Position numbers and translations under genes: made by a program. Positions 1 to 9,289 of a stretch of DNA of 64,000 nucleotides are shown piece after piece (position 1 is the first letter of the stretch; every line of letters starts with the position of its first letter). The notes under the pieces were generated by a model, which was not told the DNA's origin, made no database searches, and worked only from the letters and a program-made list of their open reading frames with translations. The stretch is from Methylocystis suflitae (GTDB lineage: Bacteria > Pseudomonadota > Alphaproteobacteria > Rhizobiales > Beijerinckiaceae): assembly GCF_024448135.1 (NCBI RefSeq), contig NZ_JAMRYX010000085.1, positions 37,322 to 101,321 of the forward strand, given 5' to 3'.

Positions 1-1243
1 ACCCTATGGGTCCGAGGGGCCATGCGGTTTCATCGGCGCGAACCACCAGAATGCCGCCAAGCAATAAAAATAGCAGAGGCCAATGACGCACCATGGGCGC
101 CGTTCGCCAATGGTGCTCAAGCAAGGCGAAAGCGCCCATAAGGATAACAAGAACGCCCGCCAAATGATGATTCATTTCCGCCCAGGCGATGTCCGCCGCG
201 CTGGGTAAGCTGGGCGTTCCTGGTTCGGCTACGCTGGAGGCTGCGTGCGCAGCAGACAATTCGGCATACGCGGGACTATGGAAACTCGGCCAACGCGGTG
301 CGAAACGAGCCGTGATCTCAGACAAACTCGTGCGCTCGGCGCCGCCGTCTGTTGGGAGCGACGCTGATGCGAGCGCGGCGGCGCAAAACAGCGTCACGAG
401 GCCCAATCCCACCTCCACCTCAGCGAAACGCAATAATCTTCTGATCGGCGTGGAAGAAACGCGCCACAGTTTGCGCGCTGTCGAAAGATTAGCGGCGGCA
501 AAGCAAAGCAAGCCAAACAGCAGCATGATTTTGGTGGTGAGCAGCATTCCGTAATTCGTTTCATACAACGCATTGAGATCCGACGTGTGGCGCGTCATCA
601 TCAACAGGCCGGCAATAATCAACGCCCCCACGGCCCACATGGCGTTTCGCGAGAATTTGGAGGCGATCAATCGCCGCGCCTCGCCGCTCTTCGTCATTGC
701 GAGCGCGACCAAAAAGAACGGAATGCCGCCGATCCAGATCCCCGCTGCAAGCACATGCACGATCTCGGTCGCCACCAGCAACGCAGAAGCGACGGGGCGG
801 CTCGCGGCGTGTGTCACGCCCACATGCGCACAAACCAGCAGCAACGCTAAAGCAACGGCGCCCCCCTTCCATCTGAAAAAGGCGCGGGCGTCGAGGCTGG
901 CGATCAGCGCCAGCGCGCCCGACAGGATCATGGCGATGAAGTGACTGACGACGGCGTCGGCGCTGGCTGCGACCGCAAAATCCACCTGCAACGTTCCAAC
1001 GAGCATCGCGGTCAGTACGCCCACGGCAACGATCTCGCCGAAGACCGAAGCACAGCAGCTCCAAAAAAGAATACGAAGGCAACGTCGCGCAATTGGCGAC
1101 TCCTCGGCGTCTAGTTTCCCGTCAAGAGGGGACAGAACGAGCGTCAGAAACGCGACGCCGCCAACGACGATCGCTTGCGTCGCGAGGAGATATGCGCGCA
1201 GCACGAGGTCCAAGAAACCGTACAACGCGATGAAGGATTGCAT
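1..1243 (-). CDS. copD: CopD-family copper transport membrane protein (partial, runs off the left edge)
   Basis: I translated the minus strand from the ATG at 1243 and found an open frame to the window edge with no stop, so the C-terminus is missing. It encodes a strongly hydrophobic protein with many membrane segments, including the stretch AAGIWIGGIPFF that resembles the conserved core of CopD/PcoD. CopD is an inner-membrane partner of periplasmic CopC in copper uptake or handling. The start lies two bases after the copC stop, so the two are almost certainly co-transcribed. At least 414 residues are visible, longer than the roughly 300 of classical PcoD, so there is a C-terminal extension with extra membrane segments. 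Copper import would make sense in a copper-dependent methanotroph (inference). Confidence 0.8.
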   Translation of the reverse strand, partial: MQSFIALYGFLDLVLRAYLLATQAIVVGGVAFLTLVLSPLDGKLDAEESPIARRCLRILFWSCCASVFGEIVAVGVLTAMLVGTLQVDFAVAASADAVVSHFIAMILSGALALIASLDARAFFRWKGGAVALALLLVCAHVGVTHAASRPVASALLVATEIVHVLAAGIWIGGIPFFLVALAMTKSGEARRLIASKFSRNAMWAVGALIIAGLLMMTRHTSDLNALYETNYGMLLTTKIMLLFGLLCFAAANLSTARKLWRVSSTPIRRLLRFAEVEVGLGLVTLFCAAALASASLPTDGGAERTSLSEITARFAPRWPSFHSPAYAELSAAHAASSVAEPGTPSLPSAADIAWAEMNHHLAGVLVILMGAFALLEHHWRTAPMVRHWPLLFLLLGGILVVRADETAWPLGPIG

Positions 1244-1245
1244 TG

Positions 1246-1614
1246 TCAGCGTTCCACGCGAAAATTCAGCCTGCCTTGCGTCAGGTGGCCGTCAAGGCTC
1301 AGTATTTGCCATTCGAGCGTATAAGCGCCCGACCGCAAGTCCGGCGCTCTCGCTTCTAGGCCCTCTGATGCAGAGCTCGTTTCGAGAGGCTGAACGACGC
1401 TTTGATCTGCGGCCTTGAGAAGCGTGAGACGCGACAGCTTCGAGTCGATGCGACTATTGAACCGAAGCTGAATGACGACTTCGCCGCTTGGAACCGTTGC
1501 GCCATCGCGAGGCGAAGCCGAGATCAGAGACGCATGAGCGAGGCAGGGAGCGCGCACAAGCGCGAACGCTAGGATAAGCGACAGAAGAAAAGGTAGTTTT
1601 TTCCGTACGATCAT
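1246..1614 (-). CDS. copC: Periplasmic copper-binding protein CopC
   Basis: Small exported protein of about 122 residues. From the chosen ATG at 1614 it starts with MIVRKK and a hydrophobic signal peptide. The mature protein would begin HASLISASPRDGATV, and the N-terminal His after the signal peptide is the classic Cu(II) ligand of CopC. Near the C-terminus LSLDGHLTQG matches the conserved Asp/His copper-site segment of the single beta-barrel fold. No methionine-rich Cu(I) loop is visible, so it is probably a Cu(II)-only CopC. A longer frame extends to 1698 but would bury the signal peptide, so I prefer 1614. It is upstream of copD in a two-gene operon. Confidence 0.88.
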   Translation of the reverse strand: MIVRKKLPFLLSLILAFALVRAPCLAHASLISASPRDGATVPSGEVVIQLRFNSRIDSKLSRLTLLKAADQSVVQPLETSSASEGLEARAPDLRSGAYTLEWQILSLDGHLTQGRLNFRVER

Positions 1615-1928
1615 AGCGAGCCCCAGTTGAAAACCAGCGCCTTCGGCCGTCAATGTCATTGCATCTAAGTCACGCGCGTATACCGGCAAGCGGTGCATCG
1701 CCGATGCCGCCTCTTCGAAGCATTTAGCGCCGAAAGCGCGCGCCCCTACCCTGCAGGTTGTTCGCCCGGTCGCTTCTCGCTGTTGATGCTGATGCGGACC
1801 TTTGTCGTCGCCTTAGAGCAGGCTTGATAACCGACGAACGAAAGGAAAAATGCGCGCGCCTATTGTCGATGTCGATGGGGGAACCAGTTCAGAAATAGGT
1901 TGTATGTATCCCCTAAAAGGAGAGCGTT
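1615..1928. other. Intergenic region between divergent copC and the SDR gene
   Basis: No convincing gene is seen in these 314 bases. They separate the minus-strand copCD operon from the plus-strand dehydrogenase and must hold both promoters. A strong ribosome binding site (AAAAGGAGAG, about 1915-1924) precedes the ATG at 1929. I see no clear CueR-like or other named operator. Confidence 0.5.
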
Positions 1929-2729
1929 ATGGATCATACTTCCAGCGGCCGTCCGCTTGCGGTCGTTACCGGCGCTTCAGTCGGCATCGGCTTCGAACTG
2001 GCGCAAGTTTGCGTCGTCAATAACTTCGATGTCGCCATCGCATCCAACAAGGCGCGCATATATGACGCCGCCGCAAGTCTCGAAGCGCGAGGCGCTCGCG
2101 TTGTCGCGATTGAAACTGATCTTTCGACGATCGAAGGGGTCGATCGGCTTTATGACGCAGCTCAGCAATTCGGCCGGCCCGTTGACGTCCTCATCGCCAA
2201 CGTGGGCATTGGACTGGGCAAAGCCTTCCTCGATCAGGATTTTCAAAAGGTTCGTCATGTCATCGACACCAACATCACCGGAACCGTCTATGCGATCCAG
2301 AAATTTGGCCGCGACATGCGAAACCGAAATTCTGGGCGCATTCTGATCGTTGGCTCAATCGCCGGCATGGTGCCGGGAACCTTCCAGGCGGTTTACAATG
2401 GCACCAAAGCGTTTCTCGACAATTTCGCTTTCGCGCTGCGCAACGAACTGAAGGACACCACCGTTACGGTTTCCTTGCTTATGCCGGGCGTGACCGAGAC
2501 GGACTTTTTTCGCCGGGCCGACCTGCTGGATACGCGCCTCGGGCAGGCCAGGAAGGCGAATGCGGCTGACGTCGCGCGTGACGGCTTCGACGCGATGATG
2601 CAGGGTCAGGCGCGAGTCGTCAGCGGATGGAGGAACAAGATTTCCGCGACCTTCATACAAGCGATGCCCGCGACCTTCCTCGCCAAACAGCATCGCAGGA
2701 TGGCCAAGCCGCATTCAGCGCGGCGCTAG
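1929..2729 (+). CDS. Short-chain dehydrogenase/reductase (classical SDR)
   Basis: 266-residue NAD(P)-dependent oxidoreductase of the classical SDR family. The nucleotide-binding motif TGASVGIG is at residues 14-21. Asn115 (in DTNITG), Ser143 (VGSIAG), Tyr156 and Lys160 (YNGTK) form the catalytic tetrad, and PGVTET follows at the usual distance. The usual NNAG/NAG strand reads ANVG here, a mild variant. The start is well set by the AAGGAG site just upstream. The substrate cannot be told from sequence. It stands alone between copCD and sodC, with which it is convergent. Confidence 0.85.
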   Translation: MDHTSSGRPLAVVTGASVGIGFELAQVCVVNNFDVAIASNKARIYDAAASLEARGARVVAIETDLSTIEGVDRLYDAAQQFGRPVDVLIANVGIGLGKAFLDQDFQKVRHVIDTNITGTVYAIQKFGRDMRNRNSGRILIVGSIAGMVPGTFQAVYNGTKAFLDNFAFALRNELKDTTVTVSLLMPGVTETDFFRRADLLDTRLGQARKANAADVARDGFDAMMQGQARVVSGWRNKISATFIQAMPATFLAKQHRRMAKPHSARR

Positions 2730-2791
2730 CGGCTCACGCCCAGCCGGGCCGAGCGCTCGCGCGCTCTTGCGCCACGCGAGCAGCGCCGACG

Positions 2792-3307
2792 CTACTTCAA
2801 CACGGCGCAGGCGACGCGCGCGCCGGCGCCGCCAATCGGCTGCGACATGTGGTCGTCGGGGCTCGCATGCACCACGACCGCCGATCCGTCCGCGTCTAGG
2901 AGATTGATCTTACCGCCGCTCAAGGACGCGCCGTCGATGAACATTTCCGCCTGCGCGGAGCCATCGGAATATGCATAGACATTCGGCAGATCCGCCGGGT
3001 GCGGCCCCTTGGGATTGAGGAACCCATGTTCGGCATTTGACGGATTTATATGGCCCTTCGAATGCATGAATTTCTCGATGTCGGAGCAGTCGCCAACTTC
3101 ATGTAGATGGATGCCGTGCCAGCCCGGCGCGAGCGCGGCCGGCCGCAGCATGACGCGAAGAACGACGCCACGCGGCCCCTGTTTGACCTCGATGGAGCCT
3201 ATCCCCTTCCCTGTGTTGTCGATGACGTCGGCGGTTCGCTCCTCCGCGCTTGCAAAGCCCGTCATGAATGCGATTGATACTAAGGCGATGACAAGTTTGT
3301 CGAACAT
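2792..3307 (-). CDS. sodC: Periplasmic Cu/Zn superoxide dismutase
   Basis: 171 residues, converting superoxide to hydrogen peroxide and oxygen in the periplasm. A signal peptide ends near FASA (residue 20). Metal-site residues are visible: His67 and His69 in GIHLHE, His86, His94, His103 and Asp106 in the loop region, and His147 in VVVHAS. Cys74 and Cys167 would form the conserved disulfide, and GGAGARVAC is the usual C-terminal signature. It lies downstream of the kinase/HAD pair on the same strand, separated by about 150 bases, so it may have its own promoter. Confidence 0.93.
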   Translation of the reverse strand: MFDKLVIALVSIAFMTGFASAEERTADVIDNTGKGIGSIEVKQGPRGVVLRVMLRPAALAPGWHGIHLHEVGDCSDIEKFMHSKGHINPSNAEHGFLNPKGPHPADLPNVYAYSDGSAQAEMFIDGASLSGGKINLLDADGSAVVVHASPDDHMSQPIGGAGARVACAVLK

Positions 3308-3457
3308 GTTTTCCTCTCACGTCTTCGCGAACCGGCGACGCTACGGTCTGTTGGGGTCGGACGGCGCTTTGCAGTCAGCGACGCAGCATGCGCGACGTCG
3401 CCGCGTCGCAGGATATCTGGCGCGCCAGCACAGTTCCAGGCTCTCCATGAATTTTGG

Positions 3458-4399
3458 TCAAAGCGAATATAGATCCAGCGCCCCAGACAAGCGCGTGCGA
3501 TATTGTTCAAGGCGAGCTTTGTCTTTTTCCGCTGCGGCCTGCTCCACATAGGGCGCGTAATTGATGAGGTTGATCGCCTTAACAATCGGCGCCATTTCGC
3601 GGATCTTCTCCTCCGTCAGTCCATAGCCCATCAGAAATTCCTGCTTGGCGTCGACCGAGAGATCATGAAGCGCCATCGACAGATCCCAATAGGGCGCGAC
3701 ATTGGAGGCGCAGCATTCCCAGTCGATCACGGCCGTGATCGCGCCAGAGGCGTCGGCCACCACGTTCTTTAGCCGCATGTCGCCGTGGTTGAGGACGGGC
3801 GAAGGGTCCCAGCGCTCCATGTCGCGAACGACCGATCTCAGACGTTTAAGCTGGCCGGCGTCCAGCATCTGCTGCGTATCGAGCAGGTCGACGCGCGCTT
3901 CAATTTTCAATTCGCCGTGCAGATACTCCTTCCAGGTCTCTTTGCGCGAGAGCGTATTGTCCGACCAATCGAAGGTTTGCCCAAAGCCAGATGTCTTCAC
4001 CGAGTGGATAAGAGCGGTCAGACGTCCCATCTCCCGCAGAATCGCGAGGCGTTCGGGATGATGCGTCGCTTCCTGCCCCTCGACCTTCGGCAACACCATA
4101 TAAGGCATGCCGATGATGTCGGCGCCGACCTCGAGAATTTTCGCGGTCGGCACGCCAGCCTCGCTGGCCTTGGCGATCGCCCATTGCTCCTTGAGATAAT
4201 CCTTTAATTTGTCAGGGGTCGTGTTCATGCGGACGATGAAATCGCCTTTGGCATGACGGACCTCGAACACGAAATTGGTGAGGCCGCCGCCGCGCGCCAC
4301 GATGCGCTTTGGTTTTGACCCGAGGTGATGCTCGATAATTTTGCCCGCGTTGGATCGCGCCTTGCGCAGCGTGACCGGCGTTTCTTGCGCAGCAGTCAT
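3458..4399 (-). CDS. Phosphotransferase (APH/choline kinase fold), substrate unknown
   Basis: 313-residue protein of the aminoglycoside phosphotransferase/choline kinase superfamily. The catalytic loop reads HGDMRLKN (His205, Asp207, Asn212) and the metal-binding motif is IDWE with Asp226. The N-terminal lobe holds a glycine-rich loop (ARGGGLTN) and the presumed ATP-anchoring region. It overlaps the upstream HAD hydrolase gene by four bases (ATGA), so the two are translationally coupled. The family acts on small alcohols and amino alcohols, but nothing in the sequence fixes the substrate. A resistance role is not implied. Confidence 0.8.
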   Translation of the reverse strand: MTAAQETPVTLRKARSNAGKIIEHHLGSKPKRIVARGGGLTNFVFEVRHAKGDFIVRMNTTPDKLKDYLKEQWAIAKASEAGVPTAKILEVGADIIGMPYMVLPKVEGQEATHHPERLAILREMGRLTALIHSVKTSGFGQTFDWSDNTLSRKETWKEYLHGELKIEARVDLLDTQQMLDAGQLKRLRSVVRDMERWDPSPVLNHGDMRLKNVVADASGAITAVIDWECCASNVAPYWDLSMALHDLSVDAKQEFLMGYGLTEEKIREMAPIVKAINLINYAPYVEQAAAEKDKARLEQYRTRLSGALDLYSL

Positions 4400-5316
4400 T
4401 GCAGCGACTCGCTCTCCAGCCCGCCAAGGCGAAACAGCAGTTCGCCAAGCTCCTGGGAGCTTTCAATCTTCACCGTCCGCAGCAGACCCTTATATTCCAG
4501 ATCACGCGATCCGACATGGACGGCAAGGCCAACGCCGGAAAGAAATGAATCCATCGGCGTGTCGCCGCAGCCGACAGAGGCCTGCAGGTCGACGCCGAGC
4601 CGCTCCGCAATGGCGCGCACGCCGAACAATTTGTCGACGCCCTTGCGCGTCGCGAAGTTCGAGCGCTTGACGTGCTGATAGGCCATCAGGCGATCCTGCG
4701 GGGCTTCGACGAGCAGAAACATCATGCAGACGTCCTGGGCCATCAAGGACTCGCGAAGATCATCCACCGAGAGGCAGACGATCGACGACGCGCTCGTGTA
4801 TTTTGCCTGAAGATGGGGGATTTTCTCCCTGACAGGCGTCCAGATCGTCTCGCCACGCGTCCAGTCACGCGTGTAATAGAAGATAAGTAGCTCATCGACG
4901 CCATTCTCAAGCAGCCCGCGCACGCCCGTCAGCACCTCGTCAATTTCCAGCGGCTCAAGCGGAAAAGCATCGAGTTCCTCGAAGATGATGTCTCCAGCCG
5001 CATCTTCTCTAAGATAGCCGACGACGCCGCCGTTGAGCGAGACGAGCGGCAAGGGCGCATTGGTGATCGCATACCACTCGCGTCCGAAGGTGCGGATGAC
5101 GTTCAGCGGAAACCGCAGCGTGTTCAGCACAATGGGGCGGCCAAGATCATTGAGGCGCTTCAAGCCGCAAGCGACCGGCTCAGGGATAACGATACGGCCT
5201 TCAAACTCGTGCACCGCAGTTCCGTCAAGGTCGGTTATGAGCGCTCCCGCTCCGGTGAAATTGGTCTCCGCCAAAAACGCCCTGAGCTCTTCGTCGATAT
5301 GCTCCCTAAGCGCCAT
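4396..5316 (-). CDS. HAD superfamily hydrolase (Cof/type IIB-like), likely sugar or metabolite phosphatase
   Basis: 306 residues. The HAD nucleophile motif is TDLDGT with Asp29 as nucleophile and Asp31 as acid/base. The C-terminal GCGDTPMDSF matches motif IV of the haloacid dehalogenase fold. The long insert between them suggests a type IIB cap, as in Cof and sucrose or trehalose phosphatases. It is the first gene of a two-gene unit with the downstream kinase, and a kinase coupled to a phosphatase hints at opposing steps or a salvage route on one metabolite (inference). Confidence 0.78.
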   Translation of the reverse strand: MALREHIDEELRAFLAETNFTGAGALITDLDGTAVHEFEGRIVIPEPVACGLKRLNDLGRPIVLNTLRFPLNVIRTFGREWYAITNAPLPLVSLNGGVVGYLREDAAGDIIFEELDAFPLEPLEIDEVLTGVRGLLENGVDELLIFYYTRDWTRGETIWTPVREKIPHLQAKYTSASSIVCLSVDDLRESLMAQDVCMMFLLVEAPQDRLMAYQHVKRSNFATRKGVDKLFGVRAIAERLGVDLQASVGCGDTPMDSFLSGVGLAVHVGSRDLEYKGLLRTVKIESSQELGELLFRLGGLESESLQ

Positions 5317-5837
5317 TCCCGGTCCTCCATTCTCTGTCGCCGCTTTTCGTCCTCACACAAGCAGCGAGCTTTCGTATCGAGACAGAAGACATGATGATCG
5401 CGCCTGCTGTAATCAGATGAGAGTCGACAGGTCGGCGTGCGCTTGACGGCGGACACTCCGTCCTATGTGGCGCCGATGCGCTTAAGCGACAGCCCCTATT
5501 CCTAAAATCCTTCGCGCACGATCACGCGCGAAGATTACGTTCGGCCGGCCCCACTCGCACACCGGACGGGCTGGCGCTTCTTGCGCAAACATTCTTTACG
5601 GCAAACATCTCGCCGCCCAGCGTCATTTTGATTTGAGCTGCGTCGTCAGTGAAAAAACTTGCAAGTTTTTGGCGGGCGGGACCTTCCCCGCATCAAACGT
5701 CTTCGAAGCTCTGCGCTTCTGACACTGTGCGCTTTAATTGGCTCAGAGAATTTTTCCTGCCCGGGAACAAGTCGGATCGCCTGAGGTTTCGCTCACGTGC
5801 GCGCTCGCGTCGTGGGTCGCTTCTTCGGAGTTTTCCT
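5317..5837. other. Intergenic region upstream of the HAD gene and katE, with an inverted repeat
   Basis: About 520 bases with no supported gene. A reading frame in the katE frame extends upstream to 5649 but has no good start signal, while the ATG at 5838 has one. A hairpin with 8-base arms (CTTCGCGC, 5510-5517, and GCGCGAAG, 5526-5533) sits in the middle and may be an operator or insulator between the two divergent units. No OxyR box could be assigned with confidence. Confidence 0.4.
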
Positions 5838-8012
5838 ATGGGGTCAAAACGCAAACCGTCGTCCTTCGGCGAATCCGCCATGGCGAACGCTGGAAAGAGC
5901 CAAGCCGCGCAGCCCGATCTTGCCGCGGCCGAGACTGAGATGTCTTACGCGCAGCCGCAAGGCGACGGCGGTGAAACGCACCAGACCGCCAACGCCGCGG
6001 TTGAGACGCTCACGACGCAGCAGGGCATTCCCGTCTCCGACGACCAGAATACGCTTCGCATTGGCGCGCGCGGTCCGAGCCTCATCGAAGACTTCCATTT
6101 TCGCGAGAAAATCTTCCACTTCGACCACGAGCGCATCCCGGAACGCGTCGTTCACGCGCGGGGATTCGGCGTGCATGGCTATTTCGAACTCACGAAGTCG
6201 CTCGCAGACATGACGCGCGCCGATCTTTTCCAGCGGGTCGGCGAGCAGACGCCGGTGTTTGTGCGGTTCTCGACCGTAGCCGGCAGCAAGGGATCCGCCG
6301 ATCTCGCGCGCGACGTGAGAGGCTTCGCGGTAAAGTTCTATACCAAGGAAGGCAATTGGGATCTCGTCGGCAATAACATCCCGGTGTTCTTCATTCAGGA
6401 TGCGATCAAGTTTCCGGATTTGATCCACGCGGCGAAGCCTGAGCCGGATCGCGGCTTCCCCCAGGCGCAAACGGCGCATGACAATTTCTGGGACTTCGTT
6501 TCGCTCTCGCCGGAAAGCTTTCACATGATCATGTGGATCATGTCGGATCGCGCCATTCCGCGCTCCTTCCGCTTCATGGAAGGCTTTGGGGTTCACTCTT
6601 TCCGTTTCATCAACGCAGAAGGCAAGTCGACGTTCGTCAAGTTTCACTGGAAGCCGAAGCTCGGTCTGCAATCGGTGCTCTGGAACGAAGCGGTGAAGAT
6701 CAATGGCGCCGATCCCGACTTCCATCGGCGCGATCTGTGGGACGCCATCAAGGGCGGCCATTTCCCGGAATGGGAGCTCGGTCTTCAGCTCTTTGACGAC
6801 GCATTCGCCGAACGTTTCGAGTTCGACATTCTCGACTCGACCAAAATTATTCCGGAAGAACAGGTTCCCGTGCAAATCGTCGGGCGCCTTGTGCTCGACC
6901 GAACCGTGGATAATTTCTTCGCGGAAACCGAACAGGTCGCCTTCTGCACGCAGAACATGGTTCCTGGCATCGATTTCAGCGACGATCCGCTGCTCCAAGG
7001 CCGCAATTTCTCCTACCTCGACACCCAGTTGAAGCGGCTCGGGAGCCCGAACTTCACCCATCTTCCCGTCAATGCGCCGCGATGTCCGATGGCGCATTTC
7101 CAACAGGACGGGCATATGGCGATGAAGAATCCCAAGGCCCGCGCCAATTACGAGCCCAACAGCTGGGGCGCGCTCGGCGGACCGCGCGAAAATCCCGAGC
7201 GCGGATTCACGTCGTTCCCGGAGGAGGTCGCCGGGCCAAAGACGAGACTTCGCTCCGAAAGCTTCGCCGATCACTACAGCCAGGCGCGGCAATTCTTCAT
7301 CAGCCAGGCGCCGATCGAGCGCAAACATATCGGCGACGCCCTCACCTTCGAACTGAGCAAATGCGAGCGCCCGGACATTCGCGCGCGAGTCGTGTCGCAT
7401 CTCTTGAACATCGACGTTGCGCTCGCGACGCGCGTCGCCGACGGCTTGCGGCTTGAAATGCCGGATCCGGCGAAGGCCGCGCGCCCGACTCGGCAAGAGC
7501 TTCCCCCGTCCGCGCCGCTGAGCATTTTGGCGCGTCCGAAATCCTTCGCGGGGCGCAAGCTCGGGATTCTCGCGACGGATGGCGCTGACGCGAAGCTGTT
7601 AAAGGCGCTGATCGAGGCCGTCGAAAAGATTGGAGCGGTTTACGAGATTGTCGCGCCCCACATCGGCGGCGTGGTGCTTGACGACGGCGCGATGCAGCCG
7701 GCCGCGCAAAAGATCGACGGAGGACCGTCGGTGCTCTACGACGCCGTCGCTATCGTCGCCTCGGAGACCGGCGTCGCCGATCTCGTCGGCGACGCCGCCG
7801 CGCGCGATTTTGCAAGCGACGCCTTCGCGCATTGCAAGTTCATCGGCTTCACCCAGAGCGCGACGCCGCTGCTGGAGAAAGCCGGCGTCGCCGACGCGCT
7901 GGATGAAGCATGCATTCAGCTTGCGACCGTCAAGGACGCGGCCGCGTTCGTCGCGGCCTGCGCCGAACTTCGTTACTGGCCCAGAGAACTGACGGTCGAT
8001 CTCGATGCGTGA
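5838..8012 (+). CDS. katE: Large-subunit (clade II) catalase, HPII type
   Basis: 724-residue monofunctional haem catalase that splits hydrogen peroxide. The distal His is His106 in VVHARG, the catalytic Asn is near 179 in VGNNIP, and the proximal Tyr is Tyr393 in the motif RNFSYLDTQ. After residue about 560 follows a class I glutamine amidotransferase/DJ-1-like domain ([11 protein letters not shown] onward), which defines the large-subunit clade. I chose the ATG at 5838 because GGAG lies eight bases upstream; the frame is open to 5649 and an alternative ATG lies at 5880. It is followed by the hemerythrin-like gene on the same strand, which suggests an oxidative stress unit. Confidence 0.93.
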   Translation: MGSKRKPSSFGESAMANAGKSQAAQPDLAAAETEMSYAQPQGDGGETHQTANAAVETLTTQQGIPVSDDQNTLRIGARGPSLIEDFHFREKIFHFDHERIPERVVHARGFGVHGYFELTKSLADMTRADLFQRVGEQTPVFVRFSTVAGSKGSADLARDVRGFAVKFYTKEGNWDLVGNNIPVFFIQDAIKFPDLIHAAKPEPDRGFPQAQTAHDNFWDFVSLSPESFHMIMWIMSDRAIPRSFRFMEGFGVHSFRFINAEGKSTFVKFHWKPKLGLQSVLWNEAVKINGADPDFHRRDLWDAIKGGHFPEWELGLQLFDDAFAERFEFDILDSTKIIPEEQVPVQIVGRLVLDRTVDNFFAETEQVAFCTQNMVPGIDFSDDPLLQGRNFSYLDTQLKRLGSPNFTHLPVNAPRCPMAHFQQDGHMAMKNPKARANYEPNSWGALGGPRENPERGFTSFPEEVAGPKTRLRSESFADHYSQARQFFISQAPIERKHIGDALTFELSKCERPDIRARVVSHLLNIDVALATRVADGLRLEMPDPAKAARPTRQELPPSAPLSILARPKSFAGRKLGILATDGADAKLLKALIEAVEKIGAVYEIVAPHIGGVVLDDGAMQPAAQKIDGGPSVLYDAVAIVASETGVADLVGDAAARDFASDAFAHCKFIGFTQSATPLLEKAGVADALDEACIQLATVKDAAAFVAACAELRYWPRELTVDLDA

Positions 8013-8055
8013 TGCGGTCACGTCAAGTCAACAACCGCGCAACAGGAGAACCAAA

Positions 8056-8577
8056 ATGCCAACGGCGAGCACAAGCGGCAGCACGAAACGGTCGAAGTCC
8101 CACACGGGCGCGAAGACATCGGCCAGCGCGTCCAAAATGGCGGACGCCATCAAGCTCCTCAAGGAGGACCACCGGGAGGTGAAGACCTGGTTCAAACAGT
8201 ATGAAAAGCTCGAAAAAAAGGCGGAGAAGGAAGATCTCGCCCGAAACATTTGCGCGGCGTTGACCGTTCACGCCAAGATCGAAGAGGAGATCTTCTATCC
8301 GGCGCTGCGCAAGCACATAGACGACGAAGAGCTTCTCGACGAAGCCGAAGTTGAGCACGCAAGCGCCAAACAGCTCATCGCGGAAATTCTCTCGATGTCG
8401 CCGCAAGACCATCTCTTCGACGCAAAGGTGAAGGTGCTTGGCGAATACGTCATGCACCATGTCCAGGAAGAAGAGCAGGAAATCTTTCCCGAGGCGCGCA
8501 AGAGCGAGGTCGATCTCGACGCCTTGGGCGTCAAGCTATCCAAGCGTAAAGCCGAACTGATGAAAAAAGCGGCCTGA
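8056..8577 (+). CDS. Hemerythrin HHE-domain protein
   Basis: 173-residue cytoplasmic four-helix-bundle protein that probably binds a di-iron centre. Candidate ligands are seen in KEDHRE, VHAKIEEEIFYP, EVEHAS and VMHHVQEEEQEIFP, the usual H/HxxxE spacing. The first 40 residues are Ser/Thr/Lys-rich and probably disordered. The start at 8056 has AGGAGA upstream; a frame continues to 8005 and would overlap katE. Proteins of this family sense or store oxygen or iron or respond to oxidative stress, and the position behind katE supports a stress role. Confidence 0.85.
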   Translation: MPTASTSGSTKRSKSHTGAKTSASASKMADAIKLLKEDHREVKTWFKQYEKLEKKAEKEDLARNICAALTVHAKIEEEIFYPALRKHIDDEELLDEAEVEHASAKQLIAEILSMSPQDHLFDAKVKVLGEYVMHHVQEEEQEIFPEARKSEVDLDALGVKLSKRKAELMKKAA

Positions 8578-8599
8578 TCGCGGCCGCCTCGAAGCACAT

Positions 8600-9163
8600 T
8601 CACGCCGCCGCGGCGGGCACGTCATGCGCATGCACGTCGCGGCCAGAATGTTGGGCGATGATGCGCTTGGCGGTCTCCTCGAGCGCTGCGTTACGCGTTC
8701 GCACCCAGAGCAACAAGCCGCCATGGTCAAGTTGCTCCTGCAGATATTTCGCGTGACGCTCTTCCATGAACTCGCCAAGCACGACGCCGATGAGGCCGCC
8801 AAATTCCGCGCCGATTAGGCCGCTCACGAGAAGCATCGCGAGGGCGCCGCCTGACGCGAGCGCCGCGCCGGCCGCCACGGTGGCGCCGACGTAGACAAGA
8901 CCGCCAATGATCGCGCCCTCTTTCTTGCTCAAGGACTCCCTTGGCGCATAGGCCACGCGCGGGGCGGCGCCGTCGTCTTCGGCGGCCTCGACCTTTGTAT
9001 ATTTATGGCCGAGCTTGCCGACGATCGCCTTTTCACCCGCAAGCAGGCTGATGTCGCCGAGATCGAACCCCGAATTCACCAATTCCTCGACAGCGCTCTC
9101 GAGCACATAGCCGTCCGAGAAAACGCCGACCACCTCTCGCGCCCGCCGCTCCGCACTAGACAT
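8600..9163 (-). CDS. General-stress-type protein with glycine-zipper membrane region
   Basis: 187 residues. The N-terminal part (VVGVFSDGYVLESAVEELV, near residues 11-29) resembles the YflT/GSP17M heat-stress domain, an alpha/beta fold built around residue pairs that read as a signalling-like domain. Residues about 85-130 are Gly/Ala-rich and hydrophobic with GxxxG spacing, a glycine zipper that may insert in membranes. The C-terminal part is a second small alpha/beta stretch. A strong GGGAGG site precedes the ATG. It faces the katE/hemerythrin pair convergently. The function is not known beyond family-level stress association. Confidence 0.65.
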   Translation of the reverse strand: MSSAERRAREVVGVFSDGYVLESAVEELVNSGFDLGDISLLAGEKAIVGKLGHKYTKVEAAEDDGAAPRVAYAPRESLSKKEGAIIGGLVYVGATVAAGAALASGGALAMLLVSGLIGAEFGGLIGVVLGEFMEERHAKYLQEQLDHGGLLLWVRTRNAALEETAKRIIAQHSGRDVHAHDVPAAAA

Positions 9164-9289
9164 GCCGCCCTCCCCTAGCCTTGCACGCCTCGATCCGCTT
9201 CGAAGCGGCCCGCCGCATCGCGGCTGTTCAGGGCAGAGTGCTGCCGAACGCCGGCCCTTGGCAAGAGACGCGTTGACGCTGGCGAGGAG

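Noticed and set aside
5844..7496. A 550-residue open frame on the minus strand opposite katE
   Set aside because: It lies fully inside katE, whose motifs are unambiguous. High GC makes stops rare on the opposite strand; its composition (many Arg, no domain) is that of a shadow.
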